Source: Lachnospiraceae bacterium
GTDB lineage: Bacteria > Bacillota > Clostridia > Lachnospirales > Lachnospiraceae
Reading direction: 5' to 3'
Assembly: GCA_019421365.1 (NCBI GenBank)
Contig: JAHZFJ010000007.1
Coordinates: 17,359-81,358 of the forward strand
DNA length: 64,000 nucleotides
The stretch's first letter is position 1. Each line of letters starts with the position of its first letter. The position numbers and the translations under genes were made by a program. Under the pieces are notes generated by a model. It was not told where the DNA came from and searched no databases. It saw only the letters and a list, made by a program, of their open reading frames with translations. This document shows positions 35,123 to 43,158 of the stretch, piece by piece.

Positions 35123-35177
35123 ATAAAGGAAAGACAATGTTCAAGATAACTAGCATTGAACATTGTCTTTCCTTTAT
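35123..35177. terminator. Bidirectional terminator between degV and the GNAT gene
   Basis: Arms 35123-35144 and 35156-35177 are perfectly complementary over 22 bp (ATAAAGGAAAGACAATGTTC at the left). The convergent genes on each side would both use it. Confidence 0.9.
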
Positions 35178-35182
35178 GTATC

Positions 35183-35686
35183 TTACTCTTTTATATAAGC
35201 CATGTCATATAAATCCCATTTTTCATCCTTATATTCAAAGTATGCTGGGTTGAATTTTTCATCAATCAATCCTACAGATTTATAGCAGTTGTGAGCAGCT
35301 TCATTGTTTCCGAATACGCTAAGAGTAACTCGAGACATCTTTAAGATCTCTATAGCATATTGTATTGCAAGAGAGACCATCTCTTTACCGTAGCCTTTAC
35401 CACGATAAGTGCTATCTACTACAATAAGGCCAAGATGAATACTTTGCTTTTCGTAATCAGCATTACGCAAGAAGAAATGTCCAACAGGGGTACCATTCTC
35501 GTCTAAAGCTACGAATATCCAAGCGTTAGGATCTTCATCAATACTGTTTTTATAATCTATAATTTGTTCCATAGTAAATGGATATGTAAACCTATTAGCA
35601 CTCCACATTATGAAAGATTTTTCGTCTTGAAACCATTTTAATAGATAAGGGGCATCACATAATTTGAAAGGTCGTAAACGTAGCAT
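35183..35686 (-). CDS. GNAT family N-acetyltransferase (RimJ/RimL-like)
   Basis: The 167-residue protein has the GNAT acetyl-CoA loop in STYRGKGYGKEMVSLAIQYA and the preceding strand IHLGLIVVD. The start LRLRPFKLCDAPYLLKWFQD fits RimJ/RimL-type acetyltransferases that modify N-terminal amines or small molecules. GGAGGAC precedes the ATG. The substrate cannot be told. Confidence 0.88.
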   Translation of the reverse strand: MLRLRPFKLCDAPYLLKWFQDEKSFIMWSANRFTYPFTMEQIIDYKNSIDEDPNAWIFVALDENGTPVGHFFLRNADYEKQSIHLGLIVVDSTYRGKGYGKEMVSLAIQYAIEILKMSRVTLSVFGNNEAAHNCYKSVGLIDEKFNPAYFEYKDEKWDLYDMAYIKE

Positions 35687-35893
35687 AGTTGTCCTCCGAT
35701 ATTCCTATTTATTAAATGATATGGTAACACAAATAATAAAAAATTGCAAAAGAGAATAATATAATACAGTATGAAGAATTGACATTTAGGGCTATTAGAA
35801 TTACAATTTAAATGATAGTGTATAAAGAAACTATCAGTTGTAAGTATGAACAGAAGCGGATTACGAGTAAGTTTGATCGAATAGGAGATACCA

Positions 35894-36550
35894 ATGCCAA
35901 AACAAACATTTTTTAATTTACCACCAGCTAAACAGAGAAACATTGTATATGCTGCACTCACGGAGTTTACGAATAAGGGATATTTGCTTGGCAGCGTAGG
36001 AACTATTGCAAAGAATGCAACCGTTTCAAAGGGAAGTATGTATCAGTATTTTGAAGATAAGCAAGAATTCTATATCTACTTAACTGATTACGTATATTCC
36101 ATGATTAAAACAACCATGAAGATGCAGCTGCAAAATTACATACAAGGAGATATGAGTCTTGATGTAGTTTCGGCGGGGGTCAAAGAAATAATATGGAATA
36201 TCATTGATAACTATCAATCTGAAATATGTTTTCTTTTAGCGTCTAAGAATGAACAAGAAGCAGAGATTCGTATGCATATAGAGAAGTTAAGCAACGAATT
36301 CAAGGAACAAATTATAGAACCAATCCTTAAGAAACTAATACTGGATGGAAGTATACGTCAAGATATGGAGTTAGAGTATCTTACATTATATTGTCAGTCC
36401 ATTATAGGAATGTGTAAAAATCATCTATTAAATACGGTTAATTATCTTGAGGAAGAAAACACTCTTGTCATTGGGATGAAGAAAGAAGAATGGAATAGAA
36501 TCTTTGATCATGTTATAAAGCTTGCAATGTCGGGACTAAGTTCCGAGTAA
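35894..36550 (+). CDS. TetR/AcrR family transcriptional regulator
   Basis: The 218-residue protein has the N-terminal TetR helix-turn-helix (LTEFTNKGYLLGSVGTIAKN, then TVSKGSMYQYFEDKQEFYIY). The C-terminal ligand domain is unlike any I can name. Such proteins usually repress a neighbouring gene; the divergent GNAT gene 207 bases away is one candidate, but no clear operator was seen. Confidence 0.9.
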   Translation: MPKQTFFNLPPAKQRNIVYAALTEFTNKGYLLGSVGTIAKNATVSKGSMYQYFEDKQEFYIYLTDYVYSMIKTTMKMQLQNYIQGDMSLDVVSAGVKEIIWNIIDNYQSEICFLLASKNEQEAEIRMHIEKLSNEFKEQIIEPILKKLILDGSIRQDMELEYLTLYCQSIIGMCKNHLLNTVNYLEEENTLVIGMKKEEWNRIFDHVIKLAMSGLSSE

Positions 36551-36626
36551 CATATAATGATTATCCACGACTAAGTCGCAGGAATTCACTGACGTTAAAA
36601 AAATTAATATAGAAAGAAGAATTAGT

Positions 36627-37496
36627 ATGAAATTAGGTAGAAATGATATATGTTGGTGTGGAAGTAACAAAAAGTATAAGAGTTGTCATCTTGCATTTGA
36701 TGAAAAGATAGAAGCTTTTGAAGAACAAGGTGCAATAGTACCTCAAAGAGATGTTATTAAGACGCCAGAACAAATAGAAGGAATTCGTAAGGCGGGTAAA
36801 ATTAATACCATGATTCTTGATCAGTTAGAACCTTATATAAAAGAAGGGGTAACAACAGAAGAAATAGATCAATTAGTTAATAAATTTACGAAAGAATTAG
36901 GTGGAATTCCAGCACCACTTGGTTATCAAGGATATCCAAAGAGTGTGTGTACATCAATTAACGAAGTGGTTTGTCATGGAATCCCAAGTCCTGACCGTAA
37001 ACTAGTAAGTGGCGATATTGTAAATATTGATGTTTCTACAATTGTTGATGGTTATTATGGAGATTCTTCACGAATGTACTGCATCGGTGATGTAAGTGAA
37101 GAGAAGAGAAAACTTGTTGAGGTAACTAAAGAATGCCTTGAACTTGGTGTGAAAGAAGTAAAGCCTTGGAGTTTCCTTGGTGATATTGGTTATGTTATTA
37201 ATGAACATGCTAAAAAACATGGTTATACAATAGTTAGAGAAATTGGGGGCCATGGAGTAGGTATTGAATTCCATGAGGAACCTTGGGTAAGTCATATCGG
37301 TCAAAGAGGAACAGATATGCTATTAGTACCAGGTATGATTTTCACAATTGAACCTATGGTTAATATGGGAAAAGCGGATGTTATCCAAGATGAAGAAGAT
37401 GGTTGGACGATCTATACCGAGGATGGAATGCCATCAGCACAATGGGAATACATGTTACTTGTTACGGAAACAGGCGTAGAAGTATTAGCTCATTAA
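36627..37496 (+). CDS. map: Type I methionine aminopeptidase with SEC-C zinc motif
   Basis: The 289-residue enzyme has an N-terminal SEC-C zinc-binding motif (GRNDICWCGSNKKYKSCH) followed by the pita-bread fold. Metal ligands are readable in NIDVSTIVDGYYGDSSR (two Asp), GGHGVGIEFHEEP (His) and FTIEPMV (Glu). It removes the initiator Met. The SEC-C extension is found in many clostridial MAPs and probably aids ribosome binding. GAAAGAAG lies upstream of the ATG. Confidence 0.95.
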   Translation: MKLGRNDICWCGSNKKYKSCHLAFDEKIEAFEEQGAIVPQRDVIKTPEQIEGIRKAGKINTMILDQLEPYIKEGVTTEEIDQLVNKFTKELGGIPAPLGYQGYPKSVCTSINEVVCHGIPSPDRKLVSGDIVNIDVSTIVDGYYGDSSRMYCIGDVSEEKRKLVEVTKECLELGVKEVKPWSFLGDIGYVINEHAKKHGYTIVREIGGHGVGIEFHEEPWVSHIGQRGTDMLLVPGMIFTIEPMVNMGKADVIQDEEDGWTIYTEDGMPSAQWEYMLLVTETGVEVLAH

Positions 37497-37522
37497 ATTT
37501 TGTCAATAATTTAAAATAGTCC

Positions 37523-37551
37523 TTGCATCGTGTAAAGATATATGTTAAAAT
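37523..37551 (+). promoter_or_regulatory. Promoter of rplS
   Basis: TTGCAT (37523-37528), 17 nt, TAAAAT (37546-37551). Transcription would begin at the leader stem described next. Confidence 0.55.
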
Positions 37552-37553
37552 CG

Positions 37554-37607
37554 GATGTTGTGAGATGAAAAGGGTGTTCCTCTGTTACGGAGTGTATTAA
37601 GAACATC
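37554..37607 (+). promoter_or_regulatory. Candidate ribosomal protein L19 leader
   Basis: GATGTT (37554-37559) pairs with AACATC (37602-37607), enclosing an internal CTC/GAG hairpin (around CTCTGTTACGGAG). Position and two-stem layout fit the L19 leader RNAs of Firmicutes, which bind L19 and control rplS. The assignment rests on position and rough shape only. Confidence 0.5.
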
Positions 37608-37631
37608 TAAATTTTGAAGGAGGTCACACAA

Positions 37632-37979
37632 ATGAACGAAATTATTAAGAATATTGAAGCTGCTCAATTAAAATCAGAAGTACCTGAATTTAACGTAGGT
37701 GATACTGTTAAAGTATACGCTAAAGTAAAAGAAGGTAATCGTGAAAGAACTCAGATTTTTGAAGGTACAGTATTAAAGAGACAAAACGGAAGCTCAAGAG
37801 AAACTTTCACAGTTAGAAAAGCTTCTAATGGAATCGGCGTAGAAAAAACTTGGCCATTACATTCTCCAATCGTTGAAAAAATCGAAGTTATTAGACACGG
37901 TAAAGTAAGAAGAGCTAAACTTAACTACTTACGTGATAGAGTTGGTAAAGCTGCTAAAGTTAAAGAGCTAGTTAAATAA
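37632..37979 (+). CDS. rplS: 50S ribosomal protein L19
   Basis: The 115-residue protein begins MNEIIKNIEAAQLKSEVPEF and contains GNRERTQIFEGTVLKRQ, GIGVEKTWPLHSPIVEKIEV and RRAKLNYLRD. ATG 37632 follows AAGGAGGTC; an in-frame upstream ATG overlaps the ribosome binding site. It lies at the subunit interface of the ribosome. A terminator follows at once. Confidence 0.97.
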   Translation: MNEIIKNIEAAQLKSEVPEFNVGDTVKVYAKVKEGNRERTQIFEGTVLKRQNGSSRETFTVRKASNGIGVEKTWPLHSPIVEKIEVIRHGKVRRAKLNYLRDRVGKAAKVKELVK

Positions 37980-37992
37980 TTTAGACGAAAAG

Positions 37993-38028
37993 AAGGGACA
38001 AGTACACTTTGTATATTGTCCCTTTTTA
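37993..38028 (+). terminator. Terminator of rplS
   Basis: AAGGGACAA (37993-38001) pairs with TTGTCCCTT (38016-38024), followed by TTT. Confidence 0.88.
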
Positions 38029-38068
38029 GTAATAATAAGATGTAAATAGAGATGAGGTTGAGAGATAA

Positions 38069-38674
38069 GTGAGATATAATTTCGATTCCGAGGATACGAG
38101 TGAGAAAAGAAAGAAAATTATAAAAGAGATTATTATATGGGTTGTAGAGATTATAGCAGTTATTCTGTTAGCATATTTTCTTGTGGAATATGCAGCTGAG
38201 AAGACAACAGTAGTTGGTGAATCTATGGAAACAACGTTGCAAGAGGGAGATAAGGTTATTATCAACAAGCTTGCGTATCGTTTCTCAAAACCAAATCGAT
38301 TTGATGTTATTGTATTCAAACAAAGTGGTAAAGAACACAGCTATTATAATATAAAAAGAATTATCGGTTTACCTGGGGAGACGGTACAGATTAAAGATGG
38401 AGTTGTCTATATTAATGGTGAACCAATTACAGAAAAATCCGCTGTTGATGTGATTAATAATCCGGGTTTAGCAGTAGAACCAATAACTTTAGAAGACAAA
38501 GAGTATTTTGTACTTGGAGATAATCGTAATCTTAGTGAAGATAGTCGATTCGCTAACATCGGTAATGTTGTACTTGATGATATTATAGGAAAAGCATGGA
38601 TTCGATTGAAACCATTCAATTTCGTCAATGAACTAAATCCCGCAAAGAATACATCGGAAGAAACTCCAGAATAA
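38069..38674 (+). CDS. lepB: Signal peptidase I
   Basis: The 201-residue protein starts at GTG. One N-terminal membrane segment (about 20-42) is followed by the catalytic Ser52 in VVGESMETTL and Lys96 in NIKRIIGLPGE; GDNRNLSEDSR is the third family box. It cleaves signal peptides of secreted proteins such as the protease and phosphoesterase in this window. The order rplS-lepB-ylqF-rnhB matches Firmicutes. Confidence 0.95.
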   Translation: MRYNFDSEDTSEKRKKIIKEIIIWVVEIIAVILLAYFLVEYAAEKTTVVGESMETTLQEGDKVIINKLAYRFSKPNRFDVIVFKQSGKEHSYYNIKRIIGLPGETVQIKDGVVYINGEPITEKSAVDVINNPGLAVEPITLEDKEYFVLGDNRNLSEDSRFANIGNVVLDDIIGKAWIRLKPFNFVNELNPAKNTSEETPE

Positions 38675-38714
38675 AACGGTAAATTGTGATAAGAGAAAGT
38701 AAGAGGTAAGAGAT

Positions 38715-39620
38715 ATGCATTTTCAATGGTACCCGGGTCATATGACAAAAGCAAAACGTATGATGCAGGAGGATATTAAGCTAATTGACGTAGTCATCGA
38801 ATTAGTAGATGCAAGAATCCCATTAAGTAGTAAGAATCCTGATATAGATCAAATAGCAAAGAACAAATCAAGAATTATTCTTTTAAATAAATATGACTTA
38901 GCCAGTCAACAACAGACCAATGCATGGAAAACTTGGTTTGAAGAAAAAGGTTTCTTTGTAGCCCTTGTTAATTCTAAGAGTGGAGCAGGTGTTAAGAATG
39001 TTCACGAAGTAATTGCGCAGGCCTGTAAAGAAAAAATTGAACGTGACCGTAAGAAAGGAATTCTAAACCGTCCTGTTCGTGCGATGATAGTAGGTATCCC
39101 TAACGTAGGAAAGTCTACATTCATCAATAGCTTCGCTGGAAGAGCTTGTGCGAAGACTGGTAATAAGCCAGGTGTTACGAAAGGTAAGCAATGGATTCGT
39201 TTGAATAAGAATGTAGAATTACTCGATACACCAGGTATCTTATGGCCAAAATTCGAGGATCAATTAGTTGGTCTTCGACTAGCATTCATTGGCTCTATTA
39301 AAGAAGAGATTCTTAATGTATCAGAATTATCTCTTGAATTAATTAAATTCTTACAAGAGCATTATAAGGGAATGTTAGCGAACAAGTATGAGATCGAAGA
39401 GTCTGAAGATCCTTTAGCAACTCTGACTGATATTGCTATAAAACGTGGTTGTAAGCAAAAAGGTGATTTACCAGATATAGATAAAGCATCTGGTATAGTA
39501 GTTGATGATTTTAGAAATGGTAGAATCGGTAGAGTTACTTTAGAATTCCCTGTATTCGAAAAGAAAGAAGAAACAGAAGAAGCTATAGAAGAAGTAGTAA
39601 AAGAAGAGAAAAATAACTAA
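38715..39620 (+). CDS. ylqF: Ribosome biogenesis GTPase YlqF/RbgA
   Basis: The 301-residue GTPase is circularly permuted: the G4 motif NKYDL (near residue 55) comes before the P-loop GIPNVGKSTFIN (near 130) and DTPG. This arrangement defines the YlqF/RbgA family, which matures the 50S subunit. The start HFQWYPGHMTKAKRMM is diagnostic. It is followed by a terminator-like hairpin before rnhB. Confidence 0.95.
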   Translation: MHFQWYPGHMTKAKRMMQEDIKLIDVVIELVDARIPLSSKNPDIDQIAKNKSRIILLNKYDLASQQQTNAWKTWFEEKGFFVALVNSKSGAGVKNVHEVIAQACKEKIERDRKKGILNRPVRAMIVGIPNVGKSTFINSFAGRACAKTGNKPGVTKGKQWIRLNKNVELLDTPGILWPKFEDQLVGLRLAFIGSIKEEILNVSELSLELIKFLQEHYKGMLANKYEIEESEDPLATLTDIAIKRGCKQKGDLPDIDKASGIVVDDFRNGRIGRVTLEFPVFEKKEETEEAIEEVVKEEKNN

Positions 39621-39628
39621 GATAATGA

Positions 39629-39665
39629 ACCATAGGAGTGTGTCTACACGCCCTATGGTTTTTCG
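39629..39665 (+). terminator. Terminator between ylqF and rnhB
   Basis: AACCATAGG (39629-39637) pairs with CCTATGGTT (39653-39661), followed by TTT. Confidence 0.75.
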
Positions 39666-39686
39666 AGTTTCTATAAAGAGGAGAAT

Positions 39687-40469
39687 TTGAAGATAGATAT
39701 GGAAAAGAAAATAGCAGATATAAAGAACGAATTAGAATCAGCCGATATCTCTAATATAGATGATGTTTTAAATCAATATAGAGAGGATACTAGAAGTGGT
39801 GTCGTCAAATTAATTGCCAAATACGATCGAGAAAAAGAAAAGTTAGTAAAAGAACGAGAGCGTTCCTATGAGATGCGAAACTATGAAAGACAATATGGAG
39901 AAGAGTTCCACGCTATCTGTGGAATTGATGAAGTAGGTAGAGGACCTTTAGCAGGACCAGTAGTTGCTTGTGCGGTTATACTTCCTACTGATGAGGAAAT
40001 TCTTTATCTTAATGATTCTAAGCAAGTGAGTGAGAAAAAAAGAGAAGAGTTATATGATGTAATCATGGAAAAGGCTGTTGCAGTTGGAATAGGAGTTGTA
40101 CCACCAAGTGTAATTGACGATATTAATATCTTACAAGCAACATATGAAGCTATGAGAATTGCTATTAGTAAGCTAGAAGTAAAACCAGATTTGCTTCTTA
40201 ATGATGCGGTAACAATTCCTAGTGTGGAGCTAAAACAAGTACCAATTATCAAAGGAGATGCTAAGAGTGCATCGATAGCAGCGGCTAGTATTGTTGCGAA
40301 AGTTACAAGGGACCGTATGATGGTTGATTACGATACATTGTTTCCTGGTTATGGATTCGCAAGTAATAAAGGGTATGGCTCCAGTGAACATATTAAAACA
40401 TTAAAAGAGGTCGGACCTACTCCGATCCATAGACGTACATTTATCGGAAATTTTATTAATGAGGAGTAA
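39687..40469 (+). CDS. rnhB: Ribonuclease HII
   Basis: The 260-residue enzyme has AICGIDEVGRGPLAGPVVAC with the first catalytic Asp-Glu pair, LNDSKQVSEKKR, and GDAKSASIAAASIVAKVTRD with the later acidic residue and the lysine. It removes RNA from DNA, including single ribonucleotides. The N-terminal 70 residues form the extra helical region seen in Firmicutes RNase HII. The start is TTG 39687 or ATG 39699; AGAGGAG (39677-39683) is very close to the first and rather far from the second. Confidence 0.93.
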   Translation: MKIDMEKKIADIKNELESADISNIDDVLNQYREDTRSGVVKLIAKYDREKEKLVKERERSYEMRNYERQYGEEFHAICGIDEVGRGPLAGPVVACAVILPTDEEILYLNDSKQVSEKKREELYDVIMEKAVAVGIGVVPPSVIDDINILQATYEAMRIAISKLEVKPDLLLNDAVTIPSVELKQVPIIKGDAKSASIAAASIVAKVTRDRMMVDYDTLFPGYGFASNKGYGSSEHIKTLKEVGPTPIHRRTFIGNFINEE

Positions 40470-40480
40470 GAAAGTTACTT

Positions 40481-40720
40481 AGGTCAAAAGTCATCTAGAA
40501 AAATTGCTTTCATCAATTTGCACATTAACTAACTCGAAAATGTGATGCAGAACATAGTTTGATAAGCAACTGTATGAAGTCGTTGGTACTTAGGCTCTGT
40601 ATTCTAGGGCCTTACGTACCACTACGAACTTCATCCAAGCGAAAGCGGGTTGTGAATAAACTATGTTTTTCATCACATACTGACAGAAGTATAAATTGTG
40701 CAAATTGATGAATCGAAAAT
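40481..40720 (+). repeat. Fold-back structured repeat element, copy 1
   Basis: This copy lies between rnhB and the fliK-like gene. Nested stems: CATCAATTTGCACA (40511-40524) with 40697-40710, perfect 14 bp; ATGTGATG (40540-40547) with CATCACAT (40671-40678); AACATAGTTT (40551-40560) with AAACTATGTT (40658-40667); CAAC (40567-40570) with GTTG (40649-40652); ATGAAGT (40574-40580) with ACTTCAT (40628-40634). An extra hairpin (TTAGGC/GGGCCTTA area, near 40590-40615) is missing from copy 2. The left end GTCAAAAGTCATCT matches copy 2, while the right end has decayed. No coding frame. The element ends 15 bases before AAAGGAGG. Confidence 0.8.
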
Positions 40721-40747
40721 GGAAAATTATAGAAAGGAGGTAAGGAA

Positions 40748-42292
40748 TTGAATTATTCATCACAGTCATATCAAATTGGTAGTGGTAAAGGAACAAACAA
40801 TTCGCTATCCTTACACTCACTTCAAGGAACACCGAATTCAGCATATATGAATAGTAATGGGACTGTCTCTTTGGGGCAGTTATCCCAGGGAAAGGTGTTT
40901 CAAGGTACCGTAGTTGATATCCGTAATAATCAAGTTACTATTCAAATTGATGAACAGACGGTGCAAGCCAAATTTCAAGATATGGTAAATGTCTGTATCG
41001 GTGAGACGTTGAAGTTTGTTGTACGAGAGAATACAGGAAAACAAGTTACGATAGCACCCTATCACGATCAGCTAGGTAGTCCTACTGATGGAGCAATTTA
41101 TAAGGCTTTGGAAGCGGCAGGTTTAGCTCCAACAGATAAAAACATTGATATCGTTAACACCTTATTAGAACATGGAATGGCGGTTGATAAACAGACTGTA
41201 ACCACATTCATATCAGCATCGTTACGATATCCGGACATACAATTATCACAATTTGTTGATATGCTTAAGAATAATATGTCATTGACGAATTCTAATATCG
41301 ATTTGTGGAATACATTCTTAGGTGAGAAGTCGAATTTCTCTGATAATTTACAACAAGTAATGAGAGAGTTGTCAGCTGCAATTAGTGACTCGTATGCTAA
41401 TGGAGATGTGCAAGCGGCTAGACAATTATTAGAGACGATATTACAACCAAATAAATCCCTTAATTCAGATGGAACGCGGACACGCGTTGATGATATAACG
41501 TGGGATGAGTTGCTGAGGCTGCTACAAGAGAAGGATACTTCTAAGTTACAAGGAATGGATTCTAAGACAATATTAGAAACAGTAAAACAGCAACTGGAAC
41601 TAGGCAATGAATCAAAGTTTATGGAAAGCTTCTTAAAGAGTGATGTTTTCTCACAGACAGTTACGAATGAACTAACTAATAAGTGGGGGATCTTACCAGA
41701 GCAATTACAGGCGGAAAGTTTGAGACAAGTCAGTATTCATATGGAACAACAGATTCAAGCATTTCAAAACATATCCTTTCAAAATCCAGAGACCACAAAT
41801 CTGTTGCAACAGGCACTACAGTTAGCTACACAAAACCTAGCAACAACGAATCAGATGAATCAGCAGATGGTACAGGCAAAAGGTGAAAAGAATGCACTTG
41901 ATTTACTATACGCACAGATTCCGTTGAAATTAAGAGGGCAATTAAAACATAGCGATTTATATGTATATCGGAACAAACAAAATACTAGTACTTCATCAAA
42001 AAATATGAGTTTACTGTTGTATCTGAATATGGAATATCTCGGAGATATGGACATAATGATTAAGACACAGGATTATCGTATAGATGCGGTATTCTCATTA
42101 TCGCATGAAGAAGCTTATGATATAGTGAAAGAACATTTGCCAGAGTTAGAGGATAATCTAAAGGAAAAAGGATATTTCTTCACGGCATCGGCTAATAGGA
42201 AAGAAACGCTAGAACATGGTGTTAAAGAGTTGTTTGAAGAAGATAATAAGGAAGATATAGTAAAGCGGTATTCCTTTGACGTGAGAGCATAG
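40748..42292 (+). CDS. FliK-like protein with flagellar hook-length control C-terminal domain (YlqG-like)
   Basis: The 514-residue protein starts at TTG with AAAGGAGG upstream. The N-terminal half holds a small beta domain (GKVFQGTVVDIRNNQVTIQI, about 47-67) and a long Gln/Asn/Ser-rich middle. The C-terminal 120 residues (IPLKLRGQLKHSDLYVYRNK, LLLYLNMEYLGDMDIMIKTQ) resemble the Flg_hook domain of FliK. In Bacillus the equivalent gene ylqG sits after rnhB and before ylqH, exactly as here. Whether it measures hook length or serves another export system is unknown. Confidence 0.75.
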   Translation: MNYSSQSYQIGSGKGTNNSLSLHSLQGTPNSAYMNSNGTVSLGQLSQGKVFQGTVVDIRNNQVTIQIDEQTVQAKFQDMVNVCIGETLKFVVRENTGKQVTIAPYHDQLGSPTDGAIYKALEAAGLAPTDKNIDIVNTLLEHGMAVDKQTVTTFISASLRYPDIQLSQFVDMLKNNMSLTNSNIDLWNTFLGEKSNFSDNLQQVMRELSAAISDSYANGDVQAARQLLETILQPNKSLNSDGTRTRVDDITWDELLRLLQEKDTSKLQGMDSKTILETVKQQLELGNESKFMESFLKSDVFSQTVTNELTNKWGILPEQLQAESLRQVSIHMEQQIQAFQNISFQNPETTNLLQQALQLATQNLATTNQMNQQMVQAKGEKNALDLLYAQIPLKLRGQLKHSDLYVYRNKQNTSTSSKNMSLLLYLNMEYLGDMDIMIKTQDYRIDAVFSLSHEEAYDIVKEHLPELEDNLKEKGYFFTASANRKETLEHGVKELFEEDNKEDIVKRYSFDVRA

Positions 42293-42371
42293 AGTAGATT
42301 GCGAAACTCTTCTCCATGTCGACAACATATCTGTTAACATTTCTGTATCTTAGAAAGGAGAACGAGATCGT

Positions 42372-42707
42372 ATGGACTTAGATAGTAAAGAACAAGAAAA
42401 TAAAAATCATAGAAACAAAGCAGCTGTAGCGTTATCCTATACGCCTGATGAAGCGGCACCAAAAGTTGTTGCTAGTGGATATGGATATCTTGCAGATAAG
42501 ATTATTAACAAAGCACAGGAAGAAGATGTACCAATACATAAGGATAGTAAGTTAGCGAATACCTTATCAAAACTAGACGTTGGAGAATATATTCCTCCGG
42601 AATTATATAACGTTGTAGCGGAGATTCTTGTGTTTGTTGATAATATGGATCGAATTAAAGGGAAAGTTATGACGGATTCAATCCATGATAATAATTCCTT
42701 GTTATAG
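42372..42707 (+). CDS. FlhB C-terminal-domain-like protein (YlqH/FhlB family)
   Basis: The 111-residue soluble protein matches the cytoplasmic end of the type III export switch proteins FlhB/YscU: AAVALSYTPDEAAPKVVASG, GYLADKIINKAQEEDVPIHK, LANTLSKLDVGEYIPPELYN and the helix VAEILVFVDNMDRIK. It lacks the membrane part and the NPTH self-cleavage motif, as the stand-alone YlqH proteins do. It lies 79 bases after the FliK-like gene, so the two probably work together. Confidence 0.85.
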   Translation: MDLDSKEQENKNHRNKAAVALSYTPDEAAPKVVASGYGYLADKIINKAQEEDVPIHKDSKLANTLSKLDVGEYIPPELYNVVAEILVFVDNMDRIKGKVMTDSIHDNNSLL

Positions 42708-42786
42708 CTTATTGAAAGGATATTAAACGTCAGAACGGAATTCTATAGCTAGTTATACTGTATATTTGAGATATTATAGGGGGAGT

Positions 42787-43143
42787 ATGGGAGAGTATAA
42801 TAAGAGGAAAATAGGATCAGAAAAAGAAAAGATAGCTGCTTCTTATCTGGTGGACAAAGGTTATTTTATTGTTGAAATGAATTTTTTTAGTAGAAATGGA
42901 GAAATTGATATTATTGCAAGAGATGCTAACTACCTTGTATTTATTGAAGTAAAATACCGAAAAGATCAAAAGCTAGGATTCGCTGTGGAAGCAGTGAATT
43001 ATGGTAAGATGCAATCCATTATAAGGACGGCTAGATATTATATGTATAGTCATGGATATGCAGAAGATACACCATGTAGATTTGATGTAGTAGCAATTCA
43101 AGGAAGCGAAGTATCTCTAATTCGAAATGCATTTGAGCAATAG
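42787..43143 (+). CDS. YraN family (UPF0102) endonuclease-like protein
   Basis: The 118-residue protein has the UPF0102 pattern of the restriction-endonuclease-like fold: GSEKEKIAASYLVDKGYFIV, NGEIDIIARDANYLVFIEVKYRK split as D49-ExK type residues (NGEIDIIA and FIEVKYR), and PCRFDVVAI. The cellular role is unsettled. AGGGGG (42778-42783) is close to ATG 42787; an in-frame TTG at 42766 is an alternative start. Confidence 0.88.
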   Translation: MGEYNKRKIGSEKEKIAASYLVDKGYFIVEMNFFSRNGEIDIIARDANYLVFIEVKYRKDQKLGFAVEAVNYGKMQSIIRTARYYMYSHGYAEDTPCRFDVVAIQGSEVSLIRNAFEQ

Positions 43144-43158
43144 AAAGGATTTGAGGTC

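Noticed and set aside
40481..40720. Group II intron fragment with domain V
   Set aside because: The GAGC-like start and GNRA-like loop in copy 2 suggested it, but the domain V base-pairing pattern, GUGYG 5' end and reverse transcriptase are absent.
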